Source of the DNA: Anaerococcus vaginimassiliensis
GTDB taxonomy: Bacteria; Bacillota; Clostridia; Tissierellales; Peptoniphilaceae
Direction of reading: 5' to 3'
Length of the DNA: 64,000 bases
Assembly: GCF_900626155.1 (NCBI RefSeq)
Contig: NZ_LR130844.1
Location: forward strand, 925,940-989,939
Shown here one piece after another: positions 36,571-45,963 of this stretch. Made by a program: the position numbers and the translations under genes. Below the pieces are notes generated by a model. That model was given only the letters and a program-made list of their open reading frames with translations, was not told the origin of the DNA and did no database searches. How positions within the stretch are numbered: the first letter of the stretch is position 1; every line of letters begins with the position of its first letter.

Positions 36571-37695
36571 GTGCCAGCATTTAGAGATGAAAGCGGGAAC
36601 AAGACTTGGTTTTGTAAATTTAATTATACCAACTGGAAAGGAGAAAAATTAACTAAGAAAAAACGCGGATTTTTAACAAAAAAAGAAGCATTAAAATGGG
36701 AACAAGAATTTTTAAATCAACATTCTGAATCAATTGAGATGAGCTTTAGGGAGTTTTTTGAACTTTACAAGAGGGATAGAAAACCAAGAATAAGAGAAAA
36801 TACTTGGAGGACAAAAGAAGCAATTGTAAATCAAAAAATACTTCCTTATATTGGTGATTTAATGCTTAATGAGATTAATAATGTAACCATCATTCAATGG
36901 CAAAATGAGCTTATGAAGATTAAGGATAAGAATGGGAAGAACTACTCTCCTACTTATTTGAGAACTATTCATGCCCAGTTATCTAGTATATTAAATCATG
37001 CTTGTAGGTATTACAATTTAAAAACTAATGTTGCTCGTGATGTTGGTTCTATGGGAGAAAAAGAAGCTGATGAAATGCTCTTTTGGACTCAAGATGAATA
37101 TGAAAGATTTATAGAAGCTATTAAAGATAAACCTGAGTCATTCTATGCTTTTGAACTTTTGTATTGGTGTGGTCTTAGAATGGGAGAATTATTAGCCTTA
37201 ACAAAAGAGAAATTTGATTTTGAAAGGCATACATTAAAAATTGATGAATCTTTACAAAGGATTGATGAGAAAAATGTAATAACTGCTCCTAAGACTAAAA
37301 AAAGTATCAGGACAATAGTTATGCCTGAATTTCTAACTGAAGAGTTTAAAGAGTATATAGACAGTTTTTATAAGTTAAAACCAAAAGACTTAATATTTAA
37401 TTTCTCTAAGAGCCACCTCCACCATGAAATGGATAGGGGATCTAAGAAATCTCAAGTAAAGAGAATTAGAATACATGATTTAAGACATTCTCATGTTTCG
37501 CTCTTAATTGAACTAGGATTTTCTGCAACGGCAATAGCTGATAGGGTTGGACATGAATCGATTGACATCACCTATAGGTATGCTCATCTTTTCCCTAGTA
37601 AGCAAAAAGAAATGGCTCTGTCTTTAACACAAGTAAGAAATAACAAGGCAAATGATTGGAAAGATTTATTAGAAGAGGACGATCAAGATGTTTAG
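36571..37695 (+). CDS. int: Tyrosine-recombinase integrase
   Basis: 374 residues from GTG at 36571, chosen because AGGAGG lies at 36559-36564; an ATG at 36553 overlaps xis. It has an N-terminal arm-binding domain, a SAM-like core-binding domain (SFREFFELYKRDRKPRIREN) and a catalytic domain. The catalytic residues are R (CGLRMGELLAL), H-x-x-R (IHDLRHSHVS), H (VGHESIDI) and probably Y in TYRYAHLF. Tn916/phage type. Given the att core it is the likely guaA-specific integrase, although it lies 3 kb from guaA. Confidence 0.92.
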   Translation: MPAFRDESGNKTWFCKFNYTNWKGEKLTKKKRGFLTKKEALKWEQEFLNQHSESIEMSFREFFELYKRDRKPRIRENTWRTKEAIVNQKILPYIGDLMLNEINNVTIIQWQNELMKIKDKNGKNYSPTYLRTIHAQLSSILNHACRYYNLKTNVARDVGSMGEKEADEMLFWTQDEYERFIEAIKDKPESFYAFELLYWCGLRMGELLALTKEKFDFERHTLKIDESLQRIDEKNVITAPKTKKSIRTIVMPEFLTEEFKEYIDSFYKLKPKDLIFNFSKSHLHHEMDRGSKKSQVKRIRIHDLRHSHVSLLIELGFSATAIADRVGHESIDITYRYAHLFPSKQKEMALSLTQVRNNKANDWKDLLEEDDQDV

Positions 37696-38050
37696 AAGAT
37701 ATTCATTAGATGACATTTCACAAAAAACTAGAAATAAAGAGAAAAATAGAAAAAGAAATCGCATTTTAAATTTCAGAGTATCTGAAGAAGAATATGATTT
37801 AATAAACAAAAAGATTGAAATAAGCGGACTTAAAAAACAAGATTATTTTCTACAAATGTTATTAAATCACGAAGTTAAGTTAGTAAGTGATTACAGACTT
37901 TCTGATAATATAGCCAAGGAAATATTTCAACTAGCAAAAATTATTAAGAAGTTTGGTAAACTCAATGACGATGAAGCTGATATTTTAATCTATATTTTAG
38001 AAATATATGAAGAAATCAAAAAAGAAAAAAGCCCTTACTACAAAGAGTAA
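37688..38050 (+). CDS. Mobilisation/ribbon-helix-helix-like protein, 120 aa
   Basis: Basic N terminus, then RNRILNFRVSEEEYDLINKK and LKKQDYFLQMLLNHEVK, the pattern of plasmid mobilisation accessory proteins that bind DNA as ribbon-helix-helix dimers. Overlaps the integrase end by 8 bases. It is also related in pattern to the MobC protein at 39979. Exact role unknown. Confidence 0.65.
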   Translation: MFRRYSLDDISQKTRNKEKNRKRNRILNFRVSEEEYDLINKKIEISGLKKQDYFLQMLLNHEVKLVSDYRLSDNIAKEIFQLAKIIKKFGKLNDDEADILIYILEIYEEIKKEKSPYYKE

Positions 38051-38133
38051 AGGCATACACTCCTGTGAGAAGTGTTCTATAGACAAGTTCATTTTACCAC
38101 AGGAGTCTTATTTATACCAGACAGGAGGATAAA

Positions 38134-38205
38134 ATGGAAAACACATATAAAACAATAAAGAAATTAGATGATTGTAAAAGGAGTGAGCATTATGACAGAT
38201 TTTAA
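38134..38205 (+). CDS. Possible 23-residue leader peptide
   Basis: ATG at 38134 follows a strong AGGAGG, and the short frame ends inside the start of the next gene. It lies after an inverted repeat (ACTCCTGTG 38059-38067 with its complement at 38098-38106). It may couple translation of the VapE frame. Confidence 0.4.
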   Translation: MENTYKTIKKLDDCKRSEHYDRF

Positions 38206-39642
38206 ATTAAAATTCCCAGAAATAGATCAGACTTACGCCTTTTTAGACTTACAAACTACAGATAAGGGGACGGTTAGACAAATTACTGGGAATATTGTAA
38301 CAGCTATTTTAAATCCCAAATATTGCCAAAATCAAAAAATCATTGATGGGCAAATATTCTTTGATAAATTTACCAATGAAATAAAATTCCAGGGGAAAAT
38401 TATTGGAGAAAGAAATATAAAGGAAAATCAAATACGACTTTGGGATGATTCTTTAAATAATAGACTAGGCTTAGAGATAGAAAAACATTTTGGAATTAAT
38501 TATAACGCCAATAAAATGTGGGAGGCTATTCGTTTTGTAGCTCATCAATATGAAGTGAGTCCACCAAAGCAATATCTTAAAATTTAAAATGGAATGGAGA
38601 TAAAAATGCCATTAGAAAACTTTTACCAAGGTATTTGGGAGCAGATGATACAGAGCTAAATAATTGGATAATGGAACATATGATATTGGGTATGATAAGA
38701 AGAATTTTTAATCCAGGTTCTAAGTTTGATGAGATGATTGTTTTAGTTGGGGGACAAGGTATAGGCAAATCGACTTTTGCAAGATACTTGTCCATAACAG
38801 ATGATTGGTTTTGCACAATAGAAAACATTCAAGGTAAGGATGCTATTATGAATCTTATGGGTAAAACTGTCGTTGAAATTGAAGAATTTGTTGCCTTAAG
38901 AAACGCAAAATCGGCTAATGAAGCTAAATCTTTTTTATCAAAATTAAGTGATAGGATAAGAATACCCTACGAAAAATATGCAACAGATGTGCCTAGAACT
39001 TGTATCTTCATAGGGACATTAAATGAAAGAACTTTTCTTAATGACCATACTGGAGAAAGAAGATATTTACCTGTTGAATGTAACTCAAATAAAAGAGAAA
39101 GGACTATATATCCGGATAAAAATAACAAGGAAAAACTTTCGGATAAAGAATATATGTCACGTATAAGAGAAGATTTTAATCAGGCTCTAGCCTTGGGATA
39201 TGAGATCTTTAAAAACAAGACTCACGCATGGACTATACCAAAAAATCTCTTAAAAGACTTGTATAAGGAACAAGAAAAATTCAAATATCTAAACCCAGAT
39301 GTGGAAGACATTAGATATTTCTTAGAAGAATATAAGCCGAAAAGTGCAGATCCAAATATAACTTGTTTCAAAGAACTAACCATGCAAGGCTACCAAATAA
39401 AATCAAAGTCTTTCTCAGAGATTATGGATAATTATTTCCAAGAATGGATTCCAGTTAGGTCATCAAAGACCAAGAGAATATCACCAAGTGGAGTCTCAAT
39501 TCCAGTAAAACTATACTATGAAAAGAAAAAAGAAAATGAAACTGACTTTATAGAAGTTGACAAGAATTTATTGCCAGAAGAATGGAAAAAAGAAAATCAA
39601 TTAGAAATAGATACAGCAAATCAAGTAAAGATGCAAATGTAA
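38192..39642 (+). pseudogene. VapE-like primase/helicase, broken by one frameshift
   Basis: The first part (38192-38587) has the VapE/DUF3987-type N-terminal sequence up to VSPPKQYLKI and then stops. The expected continuation KWNGDKNAIRKLLPRYLGAD is in the +1 frame and runs into the ATPase part (Walker A GGQGIGKST, VVEIEEFVAL, RRYLPVE) ending at 39642. One A missing from the run at about 38578-38581 would restore the frame. Such proteins replicate or support integrative elements. It could be a sequencing error. Confidence 0.82.
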
Positions 39643-39660
39643 CTTTGTAACCTGTAACCT
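39640..39660 (+). other. Start of a 336-base non-coding stretch (39643-39978)
   Basis: No gene is visible between vapE and mobC. It is AT-rich with short direct repeats (GTAACCTGTAACCTACCG) and the oriT-like hairpins listed separately. Confidence 0.5.
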
Positions 39661-39849
39661 ACCGTTATAAATCTTCTTAAATTAGTATTACATAAATTAA
39701 TGGCTTGATAATAGAGGGTTGACACAGACTCTTAAAACAAGCTCGCCTAATTTTGGAAGTTTATATTTTATAAGTTACAGTTACACTTATTAATTTCTAT
39801 TTGAAAAATTATTAGAAAATAAATTAAAGACTTGTTATTAATAGCAAGC

Positions 39850-39950
39850 ACAGTAAGTGAGTACCCACTTACGAAAAAATCAAAAAATCAATAGCTTATA
39901 AGGCTATCTAATTTTATGATTTTTACCTTGTTAGGGAGAACCCTAAGACC
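39850..39950 (+). other. Candidate origin of transfer (oriT)
   Basis: Two hairpins directly upstream of mobC: GTAAGTG/CACTTAC around 39853-39873, and TTAGGG/CCCTAA at 39931-39946, followed by GACCCC. Short inverted repeats next to a C-rich strand upstream of mobC are the usual look of MOBP-type oriT sites. Not proven. Confidence 0.4.
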
Positions 39951-39978
39951 CCAAAAAACAAATATAAAGGAGAAATGT

Positions 39979-40341
39979 ATGGATAATAGAACAAGAAAAA
40001 ATCAACTGAAAATATATTTAACAGATGAAGAAAAAGAAATTTTTGAAAAGAAAATGAAACTTGCAAATTGCAAAACCATGTCCCATTTTCTTAGGAAATG
40101 CGTATTAGAAAAAGAAATTTATATTGTAGATCTAGAACCATTTAGAGATCTTCAATGGCTACTTTCAAATGCAACAAATAACATAAACCAGATTGCAAAA
40201 GCTACTAATATGACTGGTGTTATTTACAAAAATGACATACAGGCTATCAGGCAAGACGTAGACAAGTTATCCAAAGAAATCTGGGATATTCACAGCTTAT
40301 TATTAAAAAGAATTCAAAAAATACAAGAATATCAGGAGTAA
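39979..40341 (+). CDS. mobC: MobC-family relaxosome accessory protein (intact copy)
   Basis: 120 residues. LKIYLTDEEKEIFEKKMKLA, CKTMSHFLRKCVLEKEIYIV and LSNATNNINQIAKATNMTGV are MobC signatures: a ribbon-helix-helix start and the 'NNINQIAKA' motif. It binds oriT and helps the relaxase nick DNA. AAAGGAG before the ATG at 39979. The expected relaxase gene does not follow; only a remnant survives at 43208. Confidence 0.9.
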   Translation: MDNRTRKNQLKIYLTDEEKEIFEKKMKLANCKTMSHFLRKCVLEKEIYIVDLEPFRDLQWLLSNATNNINQIAKATNMTGVIYKNDIQAIRQDVDKLSKEIWDIHSLLLKRIQKIQEYQE

Positions 40342-40347
40342 GAAAGA

Positions 40348-40596
40348 ATGAAAATTTATATGAATGAACAAGGATTATTGGAAAAAGAAAGAGAATTATG
40401 TTTAGGTTTAGGAGGCATTGAGGATTTTATTAAGGAACTAGACGCCATGAGAGATACCTTCCAGGAAGTACAAGATCGTTACGAGAATTTTGAGAAAGTT
40501 TATCACTCAGATATGAAAAATATGTTAGAGGGACTATTCAAGTTTAATCAAAGTTTTGTTAGAAATAATGAAACTTTGATTGATAAAATCGAATAA
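40348..40596 (+). CDS. Small coiled-coil protein, 82 aa
   Basis: Acidic helical protein (GGIEDFIKELDAMRDTFQEV, then DRYENFEKVYHSDMKNMLEG) with no membrane segment. It starts 6 bases after mobC and ends before a terminator. Family not recognised; probably belongs to the mobilisation unit. Confidence 0.6.
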   Translation: MKIYMNEQGLLEKERELCLGLGGIEDFIKELDAMRDTFQEVQDRYENFEKVYHSDMKNMLEGLFKFNQSFVRNNETLIDKIE

Positions 40597-40603
40597 ATAA
40601 ACC

Positions 40604-40632
40604 GAGGTGTCGTAGAAATACGGCACCTTTTT
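40604..40632 (+). terminator. Rho-independent terminator
   Basis: GGTGTCGTA pairs with TACGGCACC around a GAAA loop, then TTTTT. Confidence 0.88.
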
Positions 40633-40706
40633 AAATGAGAAATTTGATTTTATCTGGTATAATAATCTTTAGTAAGTTGAAGATGAAAACGCTACGGAGT
40701 ATCTCT

Positions 40707-41078
40707 ATGAATTTTGAGAAAGAATGGATAAAACATTTTACAAAAGATGTCTCTAAAAAAGATTTAGATTTTAGAGTTAGAGATTCAGGTAATTTTATAT
40801 GGCATGCTTTTTTGGATTTAATTGATAAGGGAAGTTACTTGGTCGGAAATGAAGCGAGAAAAACTTTTGACAAGGTAAATAAAGTAGGTACAATTTATTT
40901 TTTCCCTTGGGATGAAAATAAAGTTTTTGAAAATAACATTGAAGAAATTACTGCAGACATGCTCGATAGATATAACGAGGTATATCTTGTCGCTTCCGAT
41001 TGGTCATGGACAAATATAAAAACGCATGAAGAAGAATTAGGACCTTATTTTTGCTCTAATACAGAGAATCATATTTAG
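40707..41078 (+). CDS. DUF4275 family protein
   Basis: 123 residues. FEKEWIKHFTKDVSKKDLDF, FIWHAFLDLIDKGSYLVGNE and the end SDWSWTNIKTHEEELGPYF match the DUF4275 pattern. No signal peptide. The ATG at 40707 follows GGAG; upstream in-frame starts fall in the terminator. An extended -10 TGGTATAAT lies at about 40656. It sits nine bases before the ApeA gene and so is its operon partner. An immunity or accessory role in the defence unit is inference. Confidence 0.7.
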   Translation: MNFEKEWIKHFTKDVSKKDLDFRVRDSGNFIWHAFLDLIDKGSYLVGNEARKTFDKVNKVGTIYFFPWDENKVFENNIEEITADMLDRYNEVYLVASDWSWTNIKTHEEELGPYFCSNTENHI

Positions 41079-41087
41079 GAGGCTTAG

Positions 41088-42530
41088 ATGAGAAATATAC
41101 AAAAATATGGCGGAACATGGAAATTTTTTGATAGTGAGAAAACTTTTCAAGGAGAACTGCATATTGATTCGGATAAAAATTTTATTGTTCTTGAATTAAT
41201 TATTCCAGCCAGTGATAGTAATCCAATGCCTAGACCACCTTATAAAGGAAAGATTCCATATATATGTGGCACTTTATTTTCTGGAGCAAAAGTTTTGTTA
41301 TATAAATGTGAAACGGGTAAAGAGCACACATATCTATTATCATATACACAACAAATTATTTACTCTGATTTTGCTTTCTGGGGGCTAGAAATAAAGTCTG
41401 AAGATGAGGTAATGTTTTCAAATGTTACCGTTGACTTTGGGGAGATAATAAATTGGTCTAGATTGTGCAAATATAACTGGGACTATTCCTCAAATTATGG
41501 TGTGAATTTGATTTGGGAACATGAAGATCCTGTTAATTTTAAATTTGGAGATGGTTTACTTATAAAATTTTATCCTGTACAGGGAAGTATGGAAAGCAAT
41601 TCATATAGTAAGGAGATTATTGCACGTCAAAGTGTTCTTGTAGACTTTGTTTATAATCAACCTAAAGAGATTGATGAAATACTAGATGATATTTTATCTA
41701 TTCAGTATCTTATAGGCCTTGGTATTGATAATGAGGTAGTTATTGAGAATATTAAATATCAACACCCAACAATATATTCAGAATTTGAAAACAAAGATGG
41801 ATCTGTTACTAAACATTTTTTAAAAGCTGATTTGTTGTTTGGAAAGGGGGAGAAAAAATCTACTGCAAGTATTAGACCGTTCAAATTTATCTTTACTTTA
41901 AGAGATATAAATGATCAAAATATTTTTTTAAATTGGAATAATAGATATTCTAAACTTAAACCAGTCTTGGATCTTTACTTTACTGTTTTTTCTAATAAAA
42001 TTACAGCACCAGAAGTCTTGTTTTTAAACTTGGTTCAAGCTTTAGAGACTTTTCATGCAAGATTTATCACTGATGATGTAAAAGATTACATTACTAGAGT
42101 TGAAAAAATTACTTATAATTTTTGTAGGGGTAATGAGAATCAGAATCAATGGCACGATTTTTTACTTGATGAGCATCAGCAAAATAGTAAAAAGATACAT
42201 CTAAGAAGTCGCTTGGCTGATTTAATTTTTGCTGAAGGAATATTACCCTTCTGGCCTAGTTCTTACAATAAAGTAGAATATATCAGTAAGGTAGTAGATA
42301 CGAGAAATTACTATACTCATTATAATATCGAAAAAGAAGAGAAGGCACTTTCAAGAGAAGAATTGCCTTTAGTAAATGCTGAACTAAGGATATTACTACA
42401 GTTCCATATTCTAAAGATTCTAGGTTTTTCTACTGACGAATTAAGGAAGAAAACAGTAGAAGAGATGAACAGGCTTAATGATATTAAATTTTTACAAGAA
42501 GGAACTCATGAGATAAAAGAGAGACTGTGA
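41088..42530 (+). CDS. ApeA-like HEPN anti-phage defence protein
   Basis: 480 residues. The N-terminal beta-rich region (YGGTWKFFDSEKTFQGELHI, then IPYICGTLFSGAKVLL) resembles the ApeA N-terminal domain. The C-terminal ~200 residues form a HEPN domain with the catalytic R-N-x-x-x-H motif (TRNYYTHY, about residue 405). ApeA-type HEPN proteins are thought to cleave RNA during phage infection and abort growth. AGGAGG before the ATG. Co-transcribed with the DUF4275 gene. Good structural-pattern support, not proven in this lineage. Confidence 0.75.
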   Translation: MRNIQKYGGTWKFFDSEKTFQGELHIDSDKNFIVLELIIPASDSNPMPRPPYKGKIPYICGTLFSGAKVLLYKCETGKEHTYLLSYTQQIIYSDFAFWGLEIKSEDEVMFSNVTVDFGEIINWSRLCKYNWDYSSNYGVNLIWEHEDPVNFKFGDGLLIKFYPVQGSMESNSYSKEIIARQSVLVDFVYNQPKEIDEILDDILSIQYLIGLGIDNEVVIENIKYQHPTIYSEFENKDGSVTKHFLKADLLFGKGEKKSTASIRPFKFIFTLRDINDQNIFLNWNNRYSKLKPVLDLYFTVFSNKITAPEVLFLNLVQALETFHARFITDDVKDYITRVEKITYNFCRGNENQNQWHDFLLDEHQQNSKKIHLRSRLADLIFAEGILPFWPSSYNKVEYISKVVDTRNYYTHYNIEKEEKALSREELPLVNAELRILLQFHILKILGFSTDELRKKTVEEMNRLNDIKFLQEGTHEIKERL

Positions 42531-42573
42531 GTTAAAAAGCGTGAATAATAATATAGCAATGAAAGAGAAAAAT

Positions 42574-42792
42574 ACGGCATTTTATTACAGCAAACTTTGA
42601 AAGTTGCTTGACGAGAAGAAAATGTATAAAGAAGACTTAAGACTAGATACAGGGATGTCCTCAGCAACTCTTCATAAGTTAGGTAAGAATGAGATTGTTA
42701 GCATGGATGTTTTAGCAAGAATTTGTGAAAGTCTTAAATGTGATGAGGGAGATATTGTTAGCTATATAAATGAAGAGGGTGTGTCAGAATGA
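42574..42792 (+). pseudogene. Small XRE regulator with lost start and a stop codon
   Basis: The frame reads TAFYYSKL, stop, KLLDEKKMYKEDLRLDTGMS. Compared with the intact paralogue at 48339 (SYDKLWKKLIDEKMNK), the start ATG is ACG (42574) and a Trp codon is TGA (42598-42600). A TTG at 42604 could still start a 62-residue truncated form. Confidence 0.65.
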
Positions 42793-42820
42793 CTAAATTC
42801 TGATACACTCTCTTTTTTAT
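42779..42820 (+). terminator. Rho-independent terminator
   Basis: GTGTCAGAAT (42781-42790) pairs with ATTCTGATAC (42797-42806), then TCTTTTTT. It is followed by TTTGATAGGTTGTACA, as after the terminator at 33571. Confidence 0.75.
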
Positions 42821-42870
42821 TTGATAGGTTGTACACTTAAAAGCGATATATAGTATAAAATAAATTTAAA

Positions 42871-43206
42871 AATCAACTAAAAATATATTTAACAGATGAA
42901 GAAAAAGAAATTTTTGAAAAGAAAATGAAACTTGCAAACTGTAAAACCATGTCCCACTTTCTTAGAAAATGTGTATTAGAAAAAGAAATTTATATTGTAG
43001 ACCTAGAACCATTTAGAGATCTCCAATGGCTACTTTCAAATGTAACAAATAATATAAATCAGATTGCAAAAGCAACTAATACAACTGGTGTTATTTACAA
43101 GAAAGATATAGATTATATGAGACAAAAAATAGAAAAATTGGCAAAAGAGATATGGGATATACATTCCCTACTTCTTAATAAATCAAAAGAAAGTTATGGT
43201 ATTTAG
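42871..43206 (+). pseudogene. mobC-like gene, copy 3, without its start
   Basis: Nearly identical to 39979 from KNQLKIYLTDEEKEIFEKK to the end. The bases upstream of KNQ differ from the intact gene, contain a stop in frame and match those before copy 1. Only an internal ATG at 42925 remains. It is followed directly by a relaxase remnant. Confidence 0.78.
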
Positions 43207-43207
43207 T

Positions 43208-43411
43208 ATGGCAATTACAAAAATACATCCTATAAAATCAACTCTAAATTTGTCAATGGATTACATTGCTAAGATTGAAAGAATCTTAGTATATTCATTC
43301 AAATGTAATCCATCTATTGACCATATTCAGTTTATGAAAACACGAGAAGATAATGATATTAATGGTTCAGTTATGTCTGGAATTCTAATACAATCTTTTA
43401 TTTTAGGGTAG
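43208..43411 (+). pseudogene. Relaxase (MobA/Rlx type) N-terminal remnant
   Basis: MAITKIHPIKSTLNLSMDYI is the typical start of MOBP relaxases that follow mobC. After about 45 residues it jumps to a LIQSF motif and stops at residue 67, so most of the gene is deleted. The element can no longer make its own relaxase from this window. Confidence 0.8.
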
Positions 43412-43422
43412 TTTTGTGCTAT

Positions 43423-43457
43423 AAAAAGGCTGTGAGTTTAATGCTCACAGCCTTTTT
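43423..43457. terminator. Bidirectional terminator
   Basis: GGCTGTGAG (43428-43436) pairs with CTCACAGCC (43444-43452), with A and T runs on both sides. It ends the relaxase remnant (+) and the ABC permease gene (-). Confidence 0.9.
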
Positions 43458-43458
43458 C

Positions 43459-45963
43459 TTATATACTCTTGAAAGTATTATCTGAGTTTTCATTTATTGT
43501 TTTAAGACCACTTTTTATTGCAAGTAAGACACCTGCAATTATAAAGACAAATACTATTAATATAGGAGTATAATTCATATTTATTAGCAGTTCTTTTATT
43601 CCAAAGCCTAATTCATAGTTACTCCTATAGGCTCTTAACACAATACCTATAGCAAACATGAAGATATATGCTAAGAAAATATTTTTAAATAATATTTTTA
43701 CTTCAGCAAATACCATCTTTTCAACTTGTTTTTCTGTCATACCAGTAGTTGATAGAAGTTTAAAGTCATTGGATCTCGCTCGTAGATTTCCCTTAAAGCT
43801 ATTATAAGCATTGGACAGAGCGATGGTTATAAGAATGATTTGTATAGCTAGGTTTAAAAGTCTTTCATTCCTTGTTTGCTCTTTGCTTGCTGCTTCTCTT
43901 AAAATTTCTGTAGCTGTTCCATGGTCAGACTTTGGTACATAATTTGAAATTACTTTTTCGGCATCTTCAAATACTTTTTCCTTGTTTTTTTCAGCCTTTA
44001 TTTTTACAAAATAATAATAAACAGGATCTGATTTATCTATTCCATACTCATCAATAAATTTCTTCATATTACTTGTGCTTGTGTAGATGGGTATTTCATT
44101 ATTATTATAAGCTTCTAAGTCATAAGGCATTTCATCAATACTTGCATCAATCTTTATATTCATTGATTTCCCCTGTGCATTATATTTTAAAGAAATATCT
44201 CCAGATTCCTTATCAGAAATTTTTATATACTCGCTAAAAGCATAAGGCGTTCTACTGTCTTTTCTTATCTTATTAAGCAGTAAGTAAGATGCATTAGAGA
44301 TGTTATTTTCTTTTAAAATTTTTTCAAAATCTTCATCTTTTAAAGCATATAAACTTGCATATAGTCTATCTTTTGCTATTTTTCCACTATCAATAGAATT
44401 TTTTAAGTCTTTAGAAATAAAGTCTTTATTCTCGTCAAGGTAAAACTTAGTGTCATTTCTTTGATATAGGTGAAGCTCTTTTATTCCGTCAACTTTTTCT
44501 AAATCAGCTAATAAGTTTTCATCTAAATTCTTATCAGTGTAAATACTTGAATTAAAATTGTAAGGACTCTTATAAGAATTATATTTTTCATTCAAAGCTC
44601 TATAGGACTGACTAACTAAGACTGTGGTCAGTACAAAGGCAGACAGAGCCATTGAAATTACAATAATTCGATAGGTTGAACGATAGGATCTGTAATAATC
44701 TTTTGCTAAAGTTTTTTCTATAGCTCCATTTATTTTTGATTTTCCTAATTTAATATTTTTTTCTGTAATACCATTTAATCCCTCGATAACCTTTATCTTT
44801 GAGCTTTTCTTTGCAGGAATCAATGCTGAAAAATAAACCATTAACAAGGATAACAAAATAATTATTAAAATAGACCCAATACTTGGTATTACTAATTTAA
44901 AGCCTGGAGATTTTAAACTTTCTCCTAAAATATTTGATATTTTTTTATAAGAGATAGCATTGTTAAACCACAACAAATATAAGAGCAGATTTGCAAAAGC
45001 CCAAGATAAGACTGTCCCTAAAGCTATTGGCAAGATTGAAAGTTTAATTGCCTTCTTACGAATCATTTGCCTGACTTGCTTTTTAGTCATTCCAGTACTT
45101 TTTAAAAGAGCAATTTCCTTTAAATCTCTATTATTCCATACATTAAAAGCACCATAAATTATAAAGGCAAAAAGTACACAGAGAAAGAAAGCCATCCCAT
45201 ATTTTTCTATAGCTAAATTGATTACGCTTTTAGGTGGAATAATTCCTTTGGGATAAACCATACTATGCTCTAAAATATCTTTGTTGTAAAACACTCTTCC
45301 AGTATCCAATGCTTGTTTCTCATCAATATTCATTTCAGACAAAATTTTTCGAGTCTTTGTATAGGTATCCCTTATGCTTTTATACCAAATCCATGCTTCT
45401 ATTCCATCATTGTTTTCAAATAGATAATCCTTTTTATTGCTATCTGCTAAACCTATAAGCATAGTATCTTCAAAAGAATATCCATAATCATCGTAAACAC
45501 CAACTATGGTATATGTCTTTTTATTTTCAATAATCTCAGAACCTAAATCATACTCCTTATTTTTTAATAAAAATCTCTCTGGTACTAAAAGTTCATTTGA
45601 ATTTTCTGGTTTTCTACCATTTTTGATTTCATAGCCGAGAAGACTTTCAGAATCTCCATTTTCATATATAACCGCATTTAAGTCTGTATTAATGATTTTA
45701 TTAAAAGAAACTTTTTCTATGTCTGTATCGTTTTTTAATTTATCATAAAAACTTTCGTCAATTTCAGCTATATCTACATGATAATCTCCAATAGTTTTCT
45801 TTACATATTCATACTGTTCAGTGTTCATTGAGTCGAAAATAAAAATAACAGTTCCTAGTAAAATTACTGCCAAAAGTATGGAGATTTTAATGGCTAGAGT
45901 GTCTTTTTTATTATTTTTAACAGCTCCACTGGCAAGATCATTAATAATTGTCATAAGACTCAT
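43459..45963 (-). CDS. FtsX-type ABC transporter permease, 834 aa
   Basis: One N-terminal helix, a large extracytoplasmic part and blocks of three helices with the FtsX pattern after residue ~255 (FFLCVLFAFIIYGAFNVWNN; IALLKSTGMTKKQVRQMIRK; then NAYNSFKGNLRARSNDFKLL near residue 725, with LSTTGMTEKQVEKMV). This two-half layout is that of peptide-antibiotic exporters or sensors such as BceB/VexC. It overlaps the ATPase gene by 23 bases. Linked to a two-component system, so bacitracin-type or antimicrobial-peptide resistance is likely. Confidence 0.85.
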   Translation of the reverse strand: MSLMTIINDLASGAVKNNKKDTLAIKISILLAVILLGTVIFIFDSMNTEQYEYVKKTIGDYHVDIAEIDESFYDKLKNDTDIEKVSFNKIINTDLNAVIYENGDSESLLGYEIKNGRKPENSNELLVPERFLLKNKEYDLGSEIIENKKTYTIVGVYDDYGYSFEDTMLIGLADSNKKDYLFENNDGIEAWIWYKSIRDTYTKTRKILSEMNIDEKQALDTGRVFYNKDILEHSMVYPKGIIPPKSVINLAIEKYGMAFFLCVLFAFIIYGAFNVWNNRDLKEIALLKSTGMTKKQVRQMIRKKAIKLSILPIALGTVLSWAFANLLLYLLWFNNAISYKKISNILGESLKSPGFKLVIPSIGSILIIILLSLLMVYFSALIPAKKSSKIKVIEGLNGITEKNIKLGKSKINGAIEKTLAKDYYRSYRSTYRIIVISMALSAFVLTTVLVSQSYRALNEKYNSYKSPYNFNSSIYTDKNLDENLLADLEKVDGIKELHLYQRNDTKFYLDENKDFISKDLKNSIDSGKIAKDRLYASLYALKDEDFEKILKENNISNASYLLLNKIRKDSRTPYAFSEYIKISDKESGDISLKYNAQGKSMNIKIDASIDEMPYDLEAYNNNEIPIYTSTSNMKKFIDEYGIDKSDPVYYYFVKIKAEKNKEKVFEDAEKVISNYVPKSDHGTATEILREAASKEQTRNERLLNLAIQIILITIALSNAYNSFKGNLRARSNDFKLLSTTGMTEKQVEKMVFAEVKILFKNIFLAYIFMFAIGIVLRAYRSNYELGFGIKELLINMNYTPILIVFVFIIAGVLLAIKSGLKTINENSDNTFKSI

